64,000 bases of DNA from Caenorhabditis elegans (taxonomy: Eukaryota > Nematoda > Chromadorea > Rhabditida > Rhabditidae): assembly GCF_000002985.6 (NCBI RefSeq), contig NC_003283.11, positions 4,960,001 through 5,024,000 on the forward strand, in the 5' to 3' direction. Positions 37,048 to 49,244 of the stretch are shown in pieces. Position 1 is the stretch's first letter; each line of letters opens with the position of its first letter. The notes beneath the pieces were generated by a model, which did not search any database, was not told where the DNA came from, and saw only the letters and a program-made list of their open reading frames with translations. A program made the position numbers and the translations under genes.

Positions 37048-40000
37048 TCATTCCATTTTCGATTTAGACCTAACCGAACAAATAACGTAAGTTATCCAAT
37101 AAACAAACAACGCAGACAACATGAATAAAATGAGCAAAGTAGCCACAATATCCAAAAAGAAGAATTGAAAGAAATTGAGATGCCTCGAGTATGGATCAAG
37201 TTCGGGAAGTTTCTTGAATTCTGCTGCAAACTCGGCATGCTTCACAAGTCGTTCGATTGGATTAATTGGTTGTTTTTGAAGAAGATTGGATAGCTTTTTG
37301 GCGTTCGCCAGATATTTTGGATTTTGAATCATATTTTGAATAACTTTCTTCAGTTTTTTAGCATTTGAAAGTTCAAATTTCGAATAAACTTCGGCTCCGC
37401 CATGTCTTCGAAGCATTTCTCCATTCATCGGCTGATCGAAAAATAGGGGAATCACAATTGCTGGTTTTCCAGAATACGCAACTTCCATAATACTTCCAAG
37501 ACCGCCATGAGTAATAAACAGGGAAACACGTGAATCGGCTGAAAGATACAAATGAATTAGAGAACTTTGTTGCCTGTTCTTGTAAATATTGACAGGTGTT
37601 TGAGAAATCGTTTTCGCGCGTTGAAAAAGTGCACAGTTATACTTTTACATTTTGGTTTCGGAGTCGAACTGAATTTTTGAACTTGAAGTCACGGTTTTCA
37701 GATTTAGAGAGGGAAGTACCCCCTCAAATTATTTCACTAGGGGAGGATGAAAGTTGTTCTTCTATTTTCATTTAAAAAAGGTTTTTATTATAATATTTGG
37801 CCTAAAGTTATGAAAACTTAATACATCTTCCAATAAAAAAATGCAAAAAAATCATAAAATCATATATATGCCTGAAATTTAGTTTTTTGATTAAACTGAA
37901 AGCTTCTGGCACCTAGAAAAATTTTTTAATTAAATTCTGAAAGCGCTTGAAATTTGAAACAAGTCCCCGAAGAAACATTTTTAAAAATTGTTAAATTTCA
38001 AATTGTGCACTAAAATTTATGAAAATCCACTTTTTCTTCTTGAACTCAGCGGATATGAAACTTTTTTCAAATGCTAAAAAACTGAAGGAAGTTATTCAAA
38101 ATATGATTCAAAATCCAAAATATCTGGCGAACGCCAAAAAGCTATCCAATCTTCTTCAAAAACAACCAATTAATCCAATCGAACGACTTGTGAAGCATGC
38201 CGAGTTTGCAGCCCTAAAAAACCAGAGTGGCCCAAAAACGGCGACGATTTTCATGACAGCTCTAATTGTTCAATTTTTACATTTTGAAACGTTTATGACA
38301 TAAAGAAATTGGGCCAATATGGCTGAGACCATAATAAATTTAACTATTTCATTTTCAAATCATTCCATTTTTGATTTAGACCTAACCGAACAAATAACGT
38401 AAGTTATCCAATAAACAAACAACGCAGACAACATGAATAAAATGAGCAAAGTAGCCACAATATCCAAAAAGAAGAATTGAAAGAAATTGAGATGCCTCGA
38501 GTATGGATCAAGTTCGGGAAGTTTCTTGAACTCAGCGGATATGAAACTTTTTATGGCTACGGGAATTTTGAAAATAGTTAGTTTGAAGTCAGATATTAAT
38601 TTTTAAAGTTAAGAAAACTAAATAAATCTTCCAATAAAAAAATGCGGTCATATATATGCCTGATATTTAGATTTTTTTTTATTGAACTGGAAGTTTCTGG
38701 CACCTAGAAAAATTTTGTAATTAAGTTCGGAATGCGCTTAAAATTTGAAACAAGCCCCCGAAGAAACATTTTTAAAAAAGTTCATTTTAAATCAGTTTTT
38801 AATTTTTAAAGTTTAAAATCGACCCCAACAAATTATTATGCACCTACCAAGTAATGCTGGCTGCGGTAACCACTTCATCAAATGTACATTTTCTGGAATG
38901 TTTCCCCTCATCTCTTCATCTTTCTCGTCTTCATACTTCCAGATGAATGTAACGTCTGACATCAATTTTGTAACTTCAATTATTGCATTTCTGAAAACTG
39001 CTCAATATTTTCAGAATTCAAATTAAAATGATCGTACTTGTATTCTTGTGGCATATCAGCTGATCTGATCACTGATCCAAATGAAATGAAAACGGTGTTT
39101 GGTCGTTTTTGAAGAATATTTTTCAAATTTTCAGGCAAGTTTTCAGATTTCCAATTGGTAGTATTCATTGAAAATCCGCCGATCGGGACACATTTCGTGA
39201 GAGATGGAAAGGGAAAATCAAGATATGGATTTGAGTTGTAAAATAAGTATGCACTTTCGGCCACGATTTCCTGGAAAATACATTTTACTTTGGTTTTCAG
39301 CAGAAAATAATGCTATCTTACATCAATATTTCTGATTTCAAGACCAGTTTTAAATCTTAGTTTATCTAAAAGATTCCAATAAACTGCTCGAAACATTCGA
39401 GTTCTCATAAAAAACATCCAAACATTGTTAATACGATCCCAAACACCAGACTCTTCGCCATACTTGCTATCTGGTCCAGGTATAAAGTTTAGACCGCTAG
39501 GCTGCCCCAGAGCCCACTGAACTGGGTCAATTCTAGATGAAGCCATTGCAACAATGGTTGATGGAATTTTTAGATAGTCTCCAAGATCTGAAAATGGGTT
39601 ATTTCGCTGGAAAGGAAGAGAAAAATTAAGCACTTACAAAGACCACAAGGATCAAATGGTTCCGCAAGTAAAACATCAAAATGTTCTGATTTTAGCATTG
39701 TGTGAAGAGATTTGTCTTCGAAAACTTCTGAAAATATTGCAAGTTGGAAAAAAAAATACAGGAGTCCGAAAATATTCAGAAGCTTGTTCAAATTTTTTAA
39801 GTTTACTCAAAAACTGGACAAAATTTCAGCCTGCCAAAAACTGGGCATATTGCAAAGTTAAGTCAGAGTTTCAGCAACTTGTAAAGCATTTCAGTTAAAA
39901 ATTTAATAATTTTCAAGAAGTACAATGTAAATTTCTGAAAAAAACTGTTAGACAACAAGATGAAAATGGGATTTTTTTGCGGAAAAATGTGCTTTATTTA

Positions 40001-40558
40001 GAAATGTTTGTGACAAGCGGCATTTATCCAGAAAATTCCAATTAATTTTTCTGATGTTTTTAATTTGATTATTGTGAAGATATTCCTCTAAATTAATCCG
40101 AAAAAATATACTTACGTAGACACATATGCTCCAAGTCCTTGCTCATCGCCTCTGCAAACTGATCTGCCGCCGATGGATTTGCGGCCTGATTGGTAGTCCA
40201 ATATTTGGTAACTGAACTTTTCGGGCGGTTACGGTAGAACTCTTTTCCAGCAGTGTTAGCTTCATAGTTGATAATCTGAAAACGAATTGATATATTCTTC
40301 ACCTTTATTTTAAACATCCGTACGGTTTTTCAAACCAAAGACACTCACTTTTATATCTGGATTTTTGATAACTTTTTTATCTCGCAAAGCTTCAACAATT
40401 TGCTGTTGAAATACAACAACTTCATGCCCATGATCTGCAAGTGTATCAGCAATGTTACTCATAAACTTCACATGACTGTAGCTGTATATTGGGGAAATAA
40501 TTAAATATTTAAAAGCATAAGAATATTGCAAGAAAAAAGTTAAGAACACGAGACGCAT
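37048..40558 (-). CDS. UDP-glucuronosyltransferase (UGT)
   Basis: Seven exons: 40349-40558, 40116-40275, 39638-39727, 39322-39587, 39038-39270, 38848-38990 and 37048-37538, giving 530 residues, the usual size. An N-terminal signal peptide (MRLVFLTFFLQYSYAF) targets the ER. The donor-sugar signature is MKWLPQPALL, then FITHGGLGSIMEVAYSGKPAIVIPLFFDQPMN. A C-terminal membrane helix near residues 495-520 is followed by a tail ending KSKME, a KxKxx-type ER retrieval signal. The enzyme conjugates sugars to small lipophilic molecules and faces the ER lumen. Exon 5 uses a GTACGA donor. The last intron (37539-38847) contains a rearranged copy of the last exon. The family is certain. I did not assign the specific ugt number. 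Confidence 0.88.
38037..38555. repeat. Rearranged partial copy of the UGT last exon inside its own intron
   Basis: 38055-38212 is an inverted copy of about 37222-37371, encoding SNAKKLK to EFAA in the UGT. It is joined directly to 38213-38530, a direct copy of about 36901-37216 (the C-terminal codons, stop and 3' flank). The phrase CTTGAACTCAGCGGATATGAAAC appears on both sides, near 38039 and 38526. This is a nested inverted-plus-direct duplication. The copied coding sequence is not in a usable splice context. Confidence 0.85.
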
Positions 40559-41685
40559 GGCGAATAAGAAAAATGACGATTACTTTTTAGGCAATGATGA
40601 TAAAGAAACGTATTATCTTATCATTAAGAAGTTCAGAGACGGAAGTTACAAAATCAACTTTTGGAAATTGTTTTTTTAGTGCCAGCTTTCCTAGTTCACT
40701 GATGACTCATTACTTTCAGTCATAGAAAATATGCACAGAAAGTTTGCTCACTTGCTAGGATTGAATGACTTGCAGGATATAGAAATCTATAAATAGTAAA
40801 TATTGAAGAAAAGTAAATTTTTCAGCAATGTTGATTTTTCAGCGTATGAATAATAATTTGGACCGAAAATTGTGACATGGAAAATGGAAAACATTCGGTC
40901 AAAAAATTTGAATTCTTTTGAATAAAAAACTAGTTCTCGAAAATTTCTAAAAATCATTCCATGTCTATGAATTTTAATAAAATCAATATGAACCATTTAT
41001 TTTCGTTAAAAAGTGAGTTGAAAGTTCATTCAAATATACTTCATTTCTGATTTAAAATTTTATATACAGCTAAATTTTAGCTTAAAAAAATAATATCACT
41101 TCTACAGTATGTGCATGCAACTTACAAAACCGAAGTCGAATTTGATTTTTAATAGGAGTTCTATAAAGGTCAAAAATAATCAAATTTATTTCAAAAATTT
41201 TGAGTAGTTTCGAAAACATTACTCGTCCCCAAAAAACTAAAAGCAAACAAAATATTGGTCAGCACAACAATGAGGTGAAAATATTTAAAAGCCGAATTGT
41301 TTCAATTCTCAAATTCTCGAAACATTCATTGCTCACAGAGCGTCGCAATGAAACAACCGCGTGTATTATTAAAAAACTATCTCTCAGGTCATATCACCAA
41401 GTTGAGTATCTATAATCTCCTTTAAAATGACTCACAACCACAACGAATCATACAAAATGTACCCAACATTTTTGTCGTGGATCTTCCTGGTATGTATTGC
41501 AACTTATTGGTCGCTGCTCCCTACGTCTGCGTCTCTTTGGTTTACTTTCCGTCTGCTCCGTTTTGTATGATTTGTGCTAGCAGGCCGAGGCTTATGAAAA
41601 CAATTCAACGAATAGATATAAAGGTTGGAAAATTTTTGAAAATAGTAGAGTTTTCAAATAAAACTTTAAAACATACACAGTAACA
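40559..41685. other. Divergent promoter region between UGT and receptor A
   Basis: It separates oppositely transcribed genes. A 47-codon frame at 41427-41570 begins in a good context and looks like a signal or membrane anchor (FLSWIFLVCIATYW). It lacks a family and could equally be an upstream ORF of receptor A or chance. Nothing else was recognised. Confidence 0.35.
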
Positions 41686-43345
41686 ATGTCAACTCTTCCT
41701 GTATCTTCCTTCGATGGTAATTCTCAGTTTCTAGTTTTCAAAGTACTATTTTCCATTTTCAGATGACACACCATCTGACTTACTTGGTCCATTCAGATTC
41801 CTGGTGAAAGCTTCTTTGCTAGACTGCTCCACAAAATCTAAGTGTTGTTCTGTTTTCACATGTCTTTTGGGAGTTGTTATGGTTGTGGTAACGCTAATAA
41901 GAATCTCATTTTTAATGGAAGCAGTTGGAGCTGTAAGTGTGCACTGTATATAAAAATTAAATTAACTTATTTACAGCCGTTAGAATTAGGATGGGGAGAA
42001 GGAATTTTCTTCGGGTATCCTGGTTTAACTGGATTTGTATTTTCCCTATGCCTTTTTGGATGGACTAAAAATGGTTTGATCCCAAAGTTTTGCAAGCGAC
42101 TGGTTCGGGTTCGAATGTTAAGACAGGCGGCAAACTCAAAATTAGATAAATTCCGAATCCTACATGGTCTTGCACTTGGCTTCTCAATTCCTTGGTTTGT
42201 AGCAATGATGTCTTGGATAATTTACAATTTTGTTCATGGAAAAGTTTATTATGGAGGGTAAGTGAGTTCTTTGAAAATGTTATCCAAATCATCGTCAAAT
42301 AAAATAAAATTGTAGCAAACAGACAAATCGTGTTTTTTTTTCCTATTTTAATTTTGTTAATACTATGGAGTGTAACACTAATAGGGAGTGCAATATAATT
42401 TCAAAATTTCAGCCCTGAACAAAGTATTGCCAAACGCATCTTCCTTATCATATCCAACTTCTACGTTTGGTTTATTTCTACTGTTTGCCTTGCAATTTAC
42501 ATATTCATCTCGGCCGCTTTAAATCGGGAAGTCAGCTATTTCAATGAAGAGCTGAAAAAAGCCAAAGAAGAAAAAACGCTGAGAAATATTGGTGTTCTGG
42601 AGAAATTCGATTTCCGCCAGAATCAGATTCTCGAGATGATCTTGTTTGCTCATGAGTCACTGTCAAGTCTTGGTGGATTTGTTCCGTTGTTCATGTACTG
42701 GGGTCTGGCCAATGGCGTCTACCTTACATCGTAAGTAAAAGTCATACTTTGTGTGTTCTGGGAGCCAAACGGATTTCCCCGTTCAACTGATGTTGGGCTT
42801 CACATTCTCATGAGCAGAAAATCTGTGACTTGCTGATTAATCTTTTGAGCCAACAATCATATATATCAAATCAAGCAGGCAAATAAAAAACTTTTGCGGA
42901 AGAAATTTTAGAAGTGTGTAAATTTGTAAAAGACCACTATTTTAGTCTTTGCTCCGGGAAAACAACAAAATTTAATCGAACTTTCAGATTCGTCTACGAC
43001 GTGCCTCTTCTCTACGCTATAATAGTTGGCTTCAACCTTGCCTCCATAATCTTCTACAATGTATTCGTTATGTTCCCCGCAATAATTTTACAGGAACATC
43101 TGAAAACTACCACGAGAATTTTGATCAATAATGATGAGTTTGAATGCTCAAAAGATCCAATTGTATACCAAACTTATCGTATTATGATTGATCGCTTCCA
43201 AAAAGTTAACACTAACATTTCAATTATTGCTTCCCTACCAATAACAGTTCAAACTTTTGCTGCTTGTTCATTTGTAGCTCCAAATTTGGGTTTTCTGTTG
43301 ATAATGGTCAAAAATGTTATTCTTGTAAATGGTGGTCACGTTTGA
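41686..43345 (+). CDS. SRR/gustatory-receptor-like 7TM receptor A
   Basis: Five exons: 41686-41716, 41763-41932, 41977-42257, 42413-42730 and 42988-43345, giving 385 residues. All frames are continuous. A short N-terminus (SDLLGPFRFLVK) precedes seven hydrophobic segments. Family marks seen in all four copies are the LxGPF or LLGF start, CLFGWTKN after TM2, EVSYFNEELKKAKEEK and FDFRQNQILEMI in the long loop after TM4, ILINNDEFECSKD and QTYRIMIDRF before TM7, and APNLGFLL at the end. The layout (long intracellular loops, TM7 near the C-terminus) resembles the nematode SRR and gustatory-like receptors. This class name is from memory. AATAAA lies at 43395-43400. Probably a sensory receptor. Confidence 0.72.
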
Positions 43346-44063
43346 TTTGAATGATCTCAATGTTTTCTTTTACATGACATTATGTACATATGTGAATAAA
43401 TGTGTTTTCATTTAGAAATTGTGTCGGCCAATCTGATATTCTTACTGGCAAGTTGCAAACCAGAAGCTAAACAATAAGCAAATTTCTGTATGAAATGTTT
43501 TCAAGCCATTTAATCACTCCATTCGGGTCCGTTAAATGGTTCTAAATGATTTTCTGGAACTTTTTTTTTTTTGATAAAGCGTAGGAATTTTTGGATTGAT
43601 GAGTGAAACATTTTTTTAAATAAAAAACAAATTCCAAAAAAACTGCCAAAATCGTTATCTACTCCAAACAGAATCAAAAGTGCGAAAAACTACATTTGAA
43701 TTAAAAAAAAGGAATTGTAAGAAGAGAAAAATGCAGAGACAAATTCCGGATTTCAAATTTACCAACTTCAAATAACTCCACTGCAACTGAAATTTTTGAA
43801 ATGACTTATATGAAACTTCCACTTTTAAGCTTCATTCGGAAGTCCACTATTCTGCTATCATGGACGAAATTTGTTACAATTTATGTTTCTTCTAAGTTTT
43901 AGAACTGATTTGTGCTTCATTGAATTTACCCATTGAATTAAAAATTCTGCAAATTGAAGAACTCGTGTTCCAAATCAAGAACACACTTTTTGTGTTGAAT
44001 ATTTCTCATGCGAACAGATTTTTTTTTCAATTATTCCAATACTCTACGTAAAATCTCTAAAAA
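43346..44063. other. Intergenic region, nothing recognised
   Basis: 3' UTR of receptor A, then AT-rich sequence up to the 5' TC of the Helitron at 44064. Confidence 0.4.
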
Positions 44064-44149
44064 TCATTTACTATATATAAAGCGCGTGTCCTTCCGCCCG
44101 TTTGTAGTTTGTAGTTTGATCTTTGATCTTTCAACTCTCTTTTCTGTAG

Positions 44150-45735
44150 TTGGAAGAGGTATTGGGTTAAGAGTTGGTGAGGGATAATGTCAAGGTACTG
44201 TAGTGGTACTGTAGGAGTACTGTAGGTATACGGTAGGGTTACTGTAGTTTAGGAAAAATCAAATTTTAAACATTTTAAGAGGTATTGGCTTGGAAGTTGG
44301 TGAAAGATAATGTCAAGGTACTGTAATGGTACTGTAGGAGTACTGTAGGATTACTGTAGGGTTACTGTAGTTTGGGAAAAATTGAGTTTTAGTCTACAGA
44401 AGGGGTATTGGGTTGGGAGTTGCCGGGGGATAATGTCAAGGTACTGTAGTGGTACTGTAGGAGTACTGTAGGTATACGGTAGGGTTACTGTAGTTTGGGA
44501 AAAATTGAGTTTTAGTCTACAGAAGGGGTATTGGGTTGGGAGTTGCCGGGGGATAATGTCAAGGTACTGTAGTAGTACTGTAGGAGTACTGTAGGTATAC
44601 GGTAGGGTTACTGTAGTTTGGGAAAAATTGAGTTTTTGTCTACAGAAGAGGTATTGGGTTGGGAGTTGCCGGGGGATAATGTCAAGGTACTGTAGTGGTA
44701 CTGTAGGAGTACTGTAGGTATACGGTAGGGTTACTGTAGTTTGGGAAAAATTGAGTTTTAGTCTACAGAAGAGGTATTGGGTTGGGAGTTGCCGGGGGAT
44801 AATGTCAAGGTACTGTAGTAGTACTGTAGGAGTACTGTAGGTATACGATAGGGTTACTGTAGTTTGGGAAAAATTGAGTTTTTGTCTACAGAAGAGGTAT
44901 TGGGTTGGGAGTTGCCGGGGGATAATGTCAAGGTACTGTAGTGGTACTGTAGGAGTACTGTAGGTATACGGTAGGGTTACTGTAGTTTGGGAAAAATTGA
45001 GTTTTAGTCTACAGAAGAGGTATTGGGTTGGGAGTTGCCGGGGGATAATGTCAAGGTACTGTAGTAGTACTGTAGGAGTACTGTAGGTATACGATAGGGT
45101 TACTGTAGTTTAGAAAAAATTGAGTTTTTGTCTACAGAAGAGGTATTGGGTTGGGAGTTGGTGAGGGATAATGTCAAGGTACTGTAGTGGTACTGTAGGA
45201 GTACTGAAGGTATACGGTAGGGTTACTGTAGTTTAGAAATAATTGAATTTTAAACATTTTAAGAGGTATTGGCTTGGAAGTTGGTGGAGGATAATGTCAA
45301 GGTACTGTAGTGGTACTGTAGGAGTACTGTAGGTATACGGTAGGGTTACTGTAGTTTGGGAAAAATTGAGTTTTAGTCTACAGAAGGGGTATTGGGTTGG
45401 GAGTTGCCGGGGGATAATGTCAAGGTACTGTAGTGGTACTGTAGGAGTACTGAAGGTATACGGTAGGGTTACTGTAGTTTAGAAATAATTGAATTTTAAA
45501 CATTTTAAGAGGTATTGGCTTGGAAGTTGGTGGAGGATAATGTCAAGGTACTGAGTGGTACTGTAGGAGTACTGAAGGTATACGGTAGGGTTACTGTAGT
45601 TTAGAAAAAATCAAATTTTAAACATTTTAAGAGGTATTGGCTTGGAAGTTGGTGAAAGATAATGTCAAGGTACTGTAATGGTACTGTAGGAGTACTGTAG
45701 GATTACTGTAGGGTTACTGTAGTAAGGAAGAATTT
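44150..45735 (+). repeat. Minisatellite with a period of about 122 bp
   Basis: About 13 units, each with TAATGTCAAGGTACTGTAG, then GTACTGTAGGAGTACTGTAG, a TATACGGTAGGG block, a GGGAAAAATTGAG block and GGTATTGGGTTGGGAG. Units carry an inner GTACTGTAG subrepeat. Variants alternate (GTAGTGG/GTAGTAG, CGGTAGG/CGATAGG), which suggests higher-order dimers of about 245 bp. Confidence 0.85.
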
Positions 45736-45825
45736 GAATTTTAAGCATTTGAAAACATTTTGGCGGGAATTCAAATTTTAATTTTTTGAAAGTAATTTGG
45801 CGGTAATTGAATTCTCGTGGAATTC

Positions 45826-46785
45826 ACCTTTCGTGGTAAGACCCTTCGTGGTGAGACCCATCGTGGTGAGACTCTTCGTGGTGAGATCTTTCGTGGTGAG
45901 ACCCATCGTGGTGAGACCTTTCGTGGTGAGACCTTTCGTGTTGAGGCCCATCGTGGTGAGACCTTTCGTGGTGAGACCCATCGTGGTAAGACCCTTCGTG
46001 GTGAGACCCATCGTGGTGAGACTCTTCGTGATGAGATCTTTCGTGTTGAGACCCATCGTGGTGAGACCTTTCGTGTTGAGACCCTCCGTGGTGAGACCTT
46101 TCGTGTTGAGACCCATCGTGGTGAGACCTTTCGTGGTGAGACCCATCGTGGTGAGACCCATCGTGCTGAGACTCTTCGTGGTGAGATCTTTCGTGTTGAG
46201 ACCCATCGTGGTGAGACCTTTCGTGTTGAGACCCTCCGTGGTGAGACCTTTCGTGTTGAGACCCATCGTGGTGAGACCTTTCGTGGTAAGACCCTTCGCG
46301 GTGAGACCCGTCGTGGTAAGACCCTTCGTGGTGAGTCCCATCGTGGTAAGACCCATCGTGGTGAGACCCATCGTGGTGAGATCTTTCGTGATGAGACCTT
46401 TCGTGGTGAGACCCATCGTGGTGAGACCTTTCGCGGTGAGACCTTTCGTGTTGAGACCCTCCGTGGTGAGACCTTTCGTGTTGAGACCCATCGTGGTGAG
46501 ACCTTTCGTGGTAAGACCCTTCGCGGTGAGACCCGTCGTGGTAAGACCCTTCGTGGTGAGTCCCATCGTGGTGAGACCCATCGTGGTGAGATCTTTCGTG
46601 GTGAGACCTTTCGTGGTGAGACCCATCGTGGTGAGACCTTTCGTGGTGAGATCTTTCGTGGTGAGACCCATTGTGGTGAGAACTTTCGCGGTGAGACCTT
46701 TCGTATTGAGACCCATCGTGGTAAGACCCATCGTGGTGAGGCCCATCGTGGTGAGACCCTTCGTGAGGAGACTCTTCGTGTTTGA
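45826..46785 (+). repeat. 15-bp minisatellite, about 64 units
   Basis: Units are ACCCATCGTGGTGAG and ACCTTTCGTGGTGAG with variants (CTTCG, CTCCG, TTGAG, AAGAC). The length is a multiple of three and units lack stops, so several frames on both strands stay open for over 300 codons. These are not genes. A short array of the same unit in reverse orientation lies at 50548-50672. Confidence 0.9.
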
Positions 46786-49244
46786 TATTATATTAGCTAA
46801 GGAGTTGGTGGGGGATAATGTCAAGGTACTCTAGGGGTATTGTGGAATTGCTGTAGGGTTACTGTAGTTCAGGAAAAATTGACTTTGTGCTTTTGAAGAG
46901 GTATTGGCTCGAGAGTTAGAGAGGTGGAAGCTTCTGTGATATTTTTTAGCCTCCAGGATGTTTGAAAAAGAAAAGTTTTCACCTGTTTTCAAGTGACATT
47001 GTTTTTTATGGTGTTTTATGTGTCGAACACTTTAAATGTCGCCAGTCGTTGGCCGCGCCGTAGGCGCGGTCAGCGGCTGGTTAATAATATCCTGTCACGT
47101 ATTGCTTGCTCTCACACCAGTTCACCAAAATGTGTGATTTGTGATAAAGATTAGGATAACCAAAATTTCATATAAAAACTGCTGATATTTCCTGATATTG
47201 GCAACTATTATTATTATTATTCTAAACAATGTTCACGTCGTCAACTGAAGTTCAAAAAATTCCTCCTGGCACGTTTTGCGCTGATATTACACCAGCAGCC
47301 AAAGAAGTTTTTACAGAGGATAACTTTTTGGGACCTTATAGTATTATTTTAAAGTAAGCTATTTTTAAAAATTTTTATCGGTTTTGTAAACTTGATTGTT
47401 CGGAACATGTCAAAACAAAACATTTACTTTTCTTCTTACATAATTTAATTGTTTCAGTATTTCGTGAGTGATTTTCTCACGCATATACCAAATATTTTGA
47501 AATTTCTTTGAGTTTATCTTCAAAAGTTATATTACAAAATACATGTGTACACCTAAAAATCTATAGAACTGTGTTTTTTTAAATATTTTTTACAATTCAT
47601 GTTTTTTTGAAATGGTCAGCAATCGGCAGTTTTTATTTTTAGTTTTTATTTTCAATTTTATTTTTAGTATTTTTAATCAAGTCCCATCAGAAAATTTGGT
47701 CTTCGAGGGCCGTTTTAATTTTTTACAGTGTTAAATTATCCTGGAAAATTTTGAATCAGTATTTTATGTTTGTACCCTAAAATATTAATATACAAATTCA
47801 ATAATGTGAAAGATTCTAAAATATATTTTTTTAAGTTATCAAAAATTTGACAACGTCAATGACAATAAACATCAAACCATTTTTATTGGCATCTAAAAAT
47901 TCTAACAACCAGTAAAATTCCAGATTCAGCGGGTTAGATTGCTCACGAGTTTCCCAATCTAAAACTGACAATGTGTCACGCCTCAAATCATGGATCACAC
48001 AACTTGTGCCATTACTCATCATTGCTCTAACCGTTCTGCGATGCTATACACTATTCCAGTTAGAAGCTCGCTCAATGTCTTTTCAATGGGCAGAATGTAG
48101 TATGTTCGCGTATATGGGAGTTCAGTCTGTCGAATATGCATATAGTTTGTATAGTTGGAGCAAAAAACATTTTATATCAAGCCATCTTGAGAGTCTGGAG
48201 AATATTCGGTTACTTCGGCTGAAAGATAACAAAAATATCGACAATTGTTTAAAGTCTCATATCAAAATTTTTATTTGGTCGTGCTTATGGATAGTCGGTG
48301 TAATGGCTCACGCAATATGTAGTTCGATTAATGAAAAAATATTTTTAAGCTTGTGAGACCTTTCTAAAACTAAAAAATATTATTTTTGATCCGTTTATTC
48401 CAGCCCTTCAATAATTCCAGTCCTGTATTATACAATGCCATTTGTAACTATGTGGGTTTCTGTAATTGTCATCAATTGCCTGGCTTATTATCATATTGTA
48501 AACCAGCCGTTCGCACGCGCTGAAGCGCGTGCTCCGACTGGCGTACTCAAAATTGAAATCAAATTCTAAATTTTCTAAGCCTTCTTTGCAGATGGAACGT
48601 TTTTTCCCTGGTTACCGGAAATTTTCGAGCAACATAAATATTATATAACTAAGTTCTGAGCAATTACAACTTAAAACCTCAAGTTTCCTGGAACTATTTC
48701 TAAATTTCTTGAACGTATAATTTTCTCTATGTTCTTCAAATCATATGAAACATTTTCCGGTCCTTTCCGAAAGTTTTTGGCGAGCGTTTCTGAAAATTAT
48801 AACAATTTTTGATAGTTTTTTAAAATTATTGAAACTTCAGAATATTCTAGGAGTATCAAAACTTGAAGAAACACCGTCACGCGCAAATGCATACACTTTT
48901 TTCAACGCGCTGCGTGAAAATTCCTCTTGCGATTTCAAAGTTTTTTTCCCGCCATTTCAGTGTCCAATGGAGCGCGGGGTCGAGCCAGAACCCCGTGTAG
49001 AACTTTGCAGAAGTTTCTTGAATTTTTCCACGAAATTGAACATTTCAGAATTTTATCGGATTTTCTAGAAAGTTCTGGAATATTCCAGAGTTTTCCCGAA
49101 TTTTCTAGAAAATTCTGGACCATTCCAGAACTTTCTAGAATTTTCTAGAAAATTCTGGACCATTCCGGAATTTTCTCGAATTTTCTAGAAACTTCTGGAA
49201 CATTGCAGACATTTCTCGATTTTTCTCAGAAATTGGAATTTTCC

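Larger units (their letters stand above)
44064..47080 (+). mobile_element. Non-autonomous Helitron 1, filled with minisatellites
   Basis: It starts TCATTTACTATATATAA after an A at 44063 and ends in a hairpin (CCGCGCCGTAGGCGCGG) followed by TCAGCGGCTGG at 47080, with T next. 5' TC, subterminal hairpin, CTRR end and A/T insertion without target duplication are Helitron hallmarks. Inside are about 13 copies of a 122-bp unit, about 64 copies of a 15-bp unit and one more partial 122-bp unit. No Rep/helicase frame is present. Its end is 148 bp from the ATG of receptor B. Confidence 0.8.

Noticed and set aside
38019-38303. 94-codon plus-strand frame matching UGT residues
   Set aside because: It is an inverted copy of the UGT last exon within its own intron, without a start region or splice context.
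41427-41570. 47-codon frame with a membrane-anchor-like segment
   Set aside because: Good start context but too short, without homology. It may be an upstream ORF of receptor A.
45778-46834. Three overlapping open frames of 322-348 codons on both strands
   Set aside because: They arise from a 15-bp stop-free minisatellite inside a Helitron, and the predicted peptides are pure five-residue repeats.
48745-49148. Open frames of 62-107 codons
   Set aside because: They lie inside Helitron 2 and consist of TTCTAGAA-type inverted repeats.
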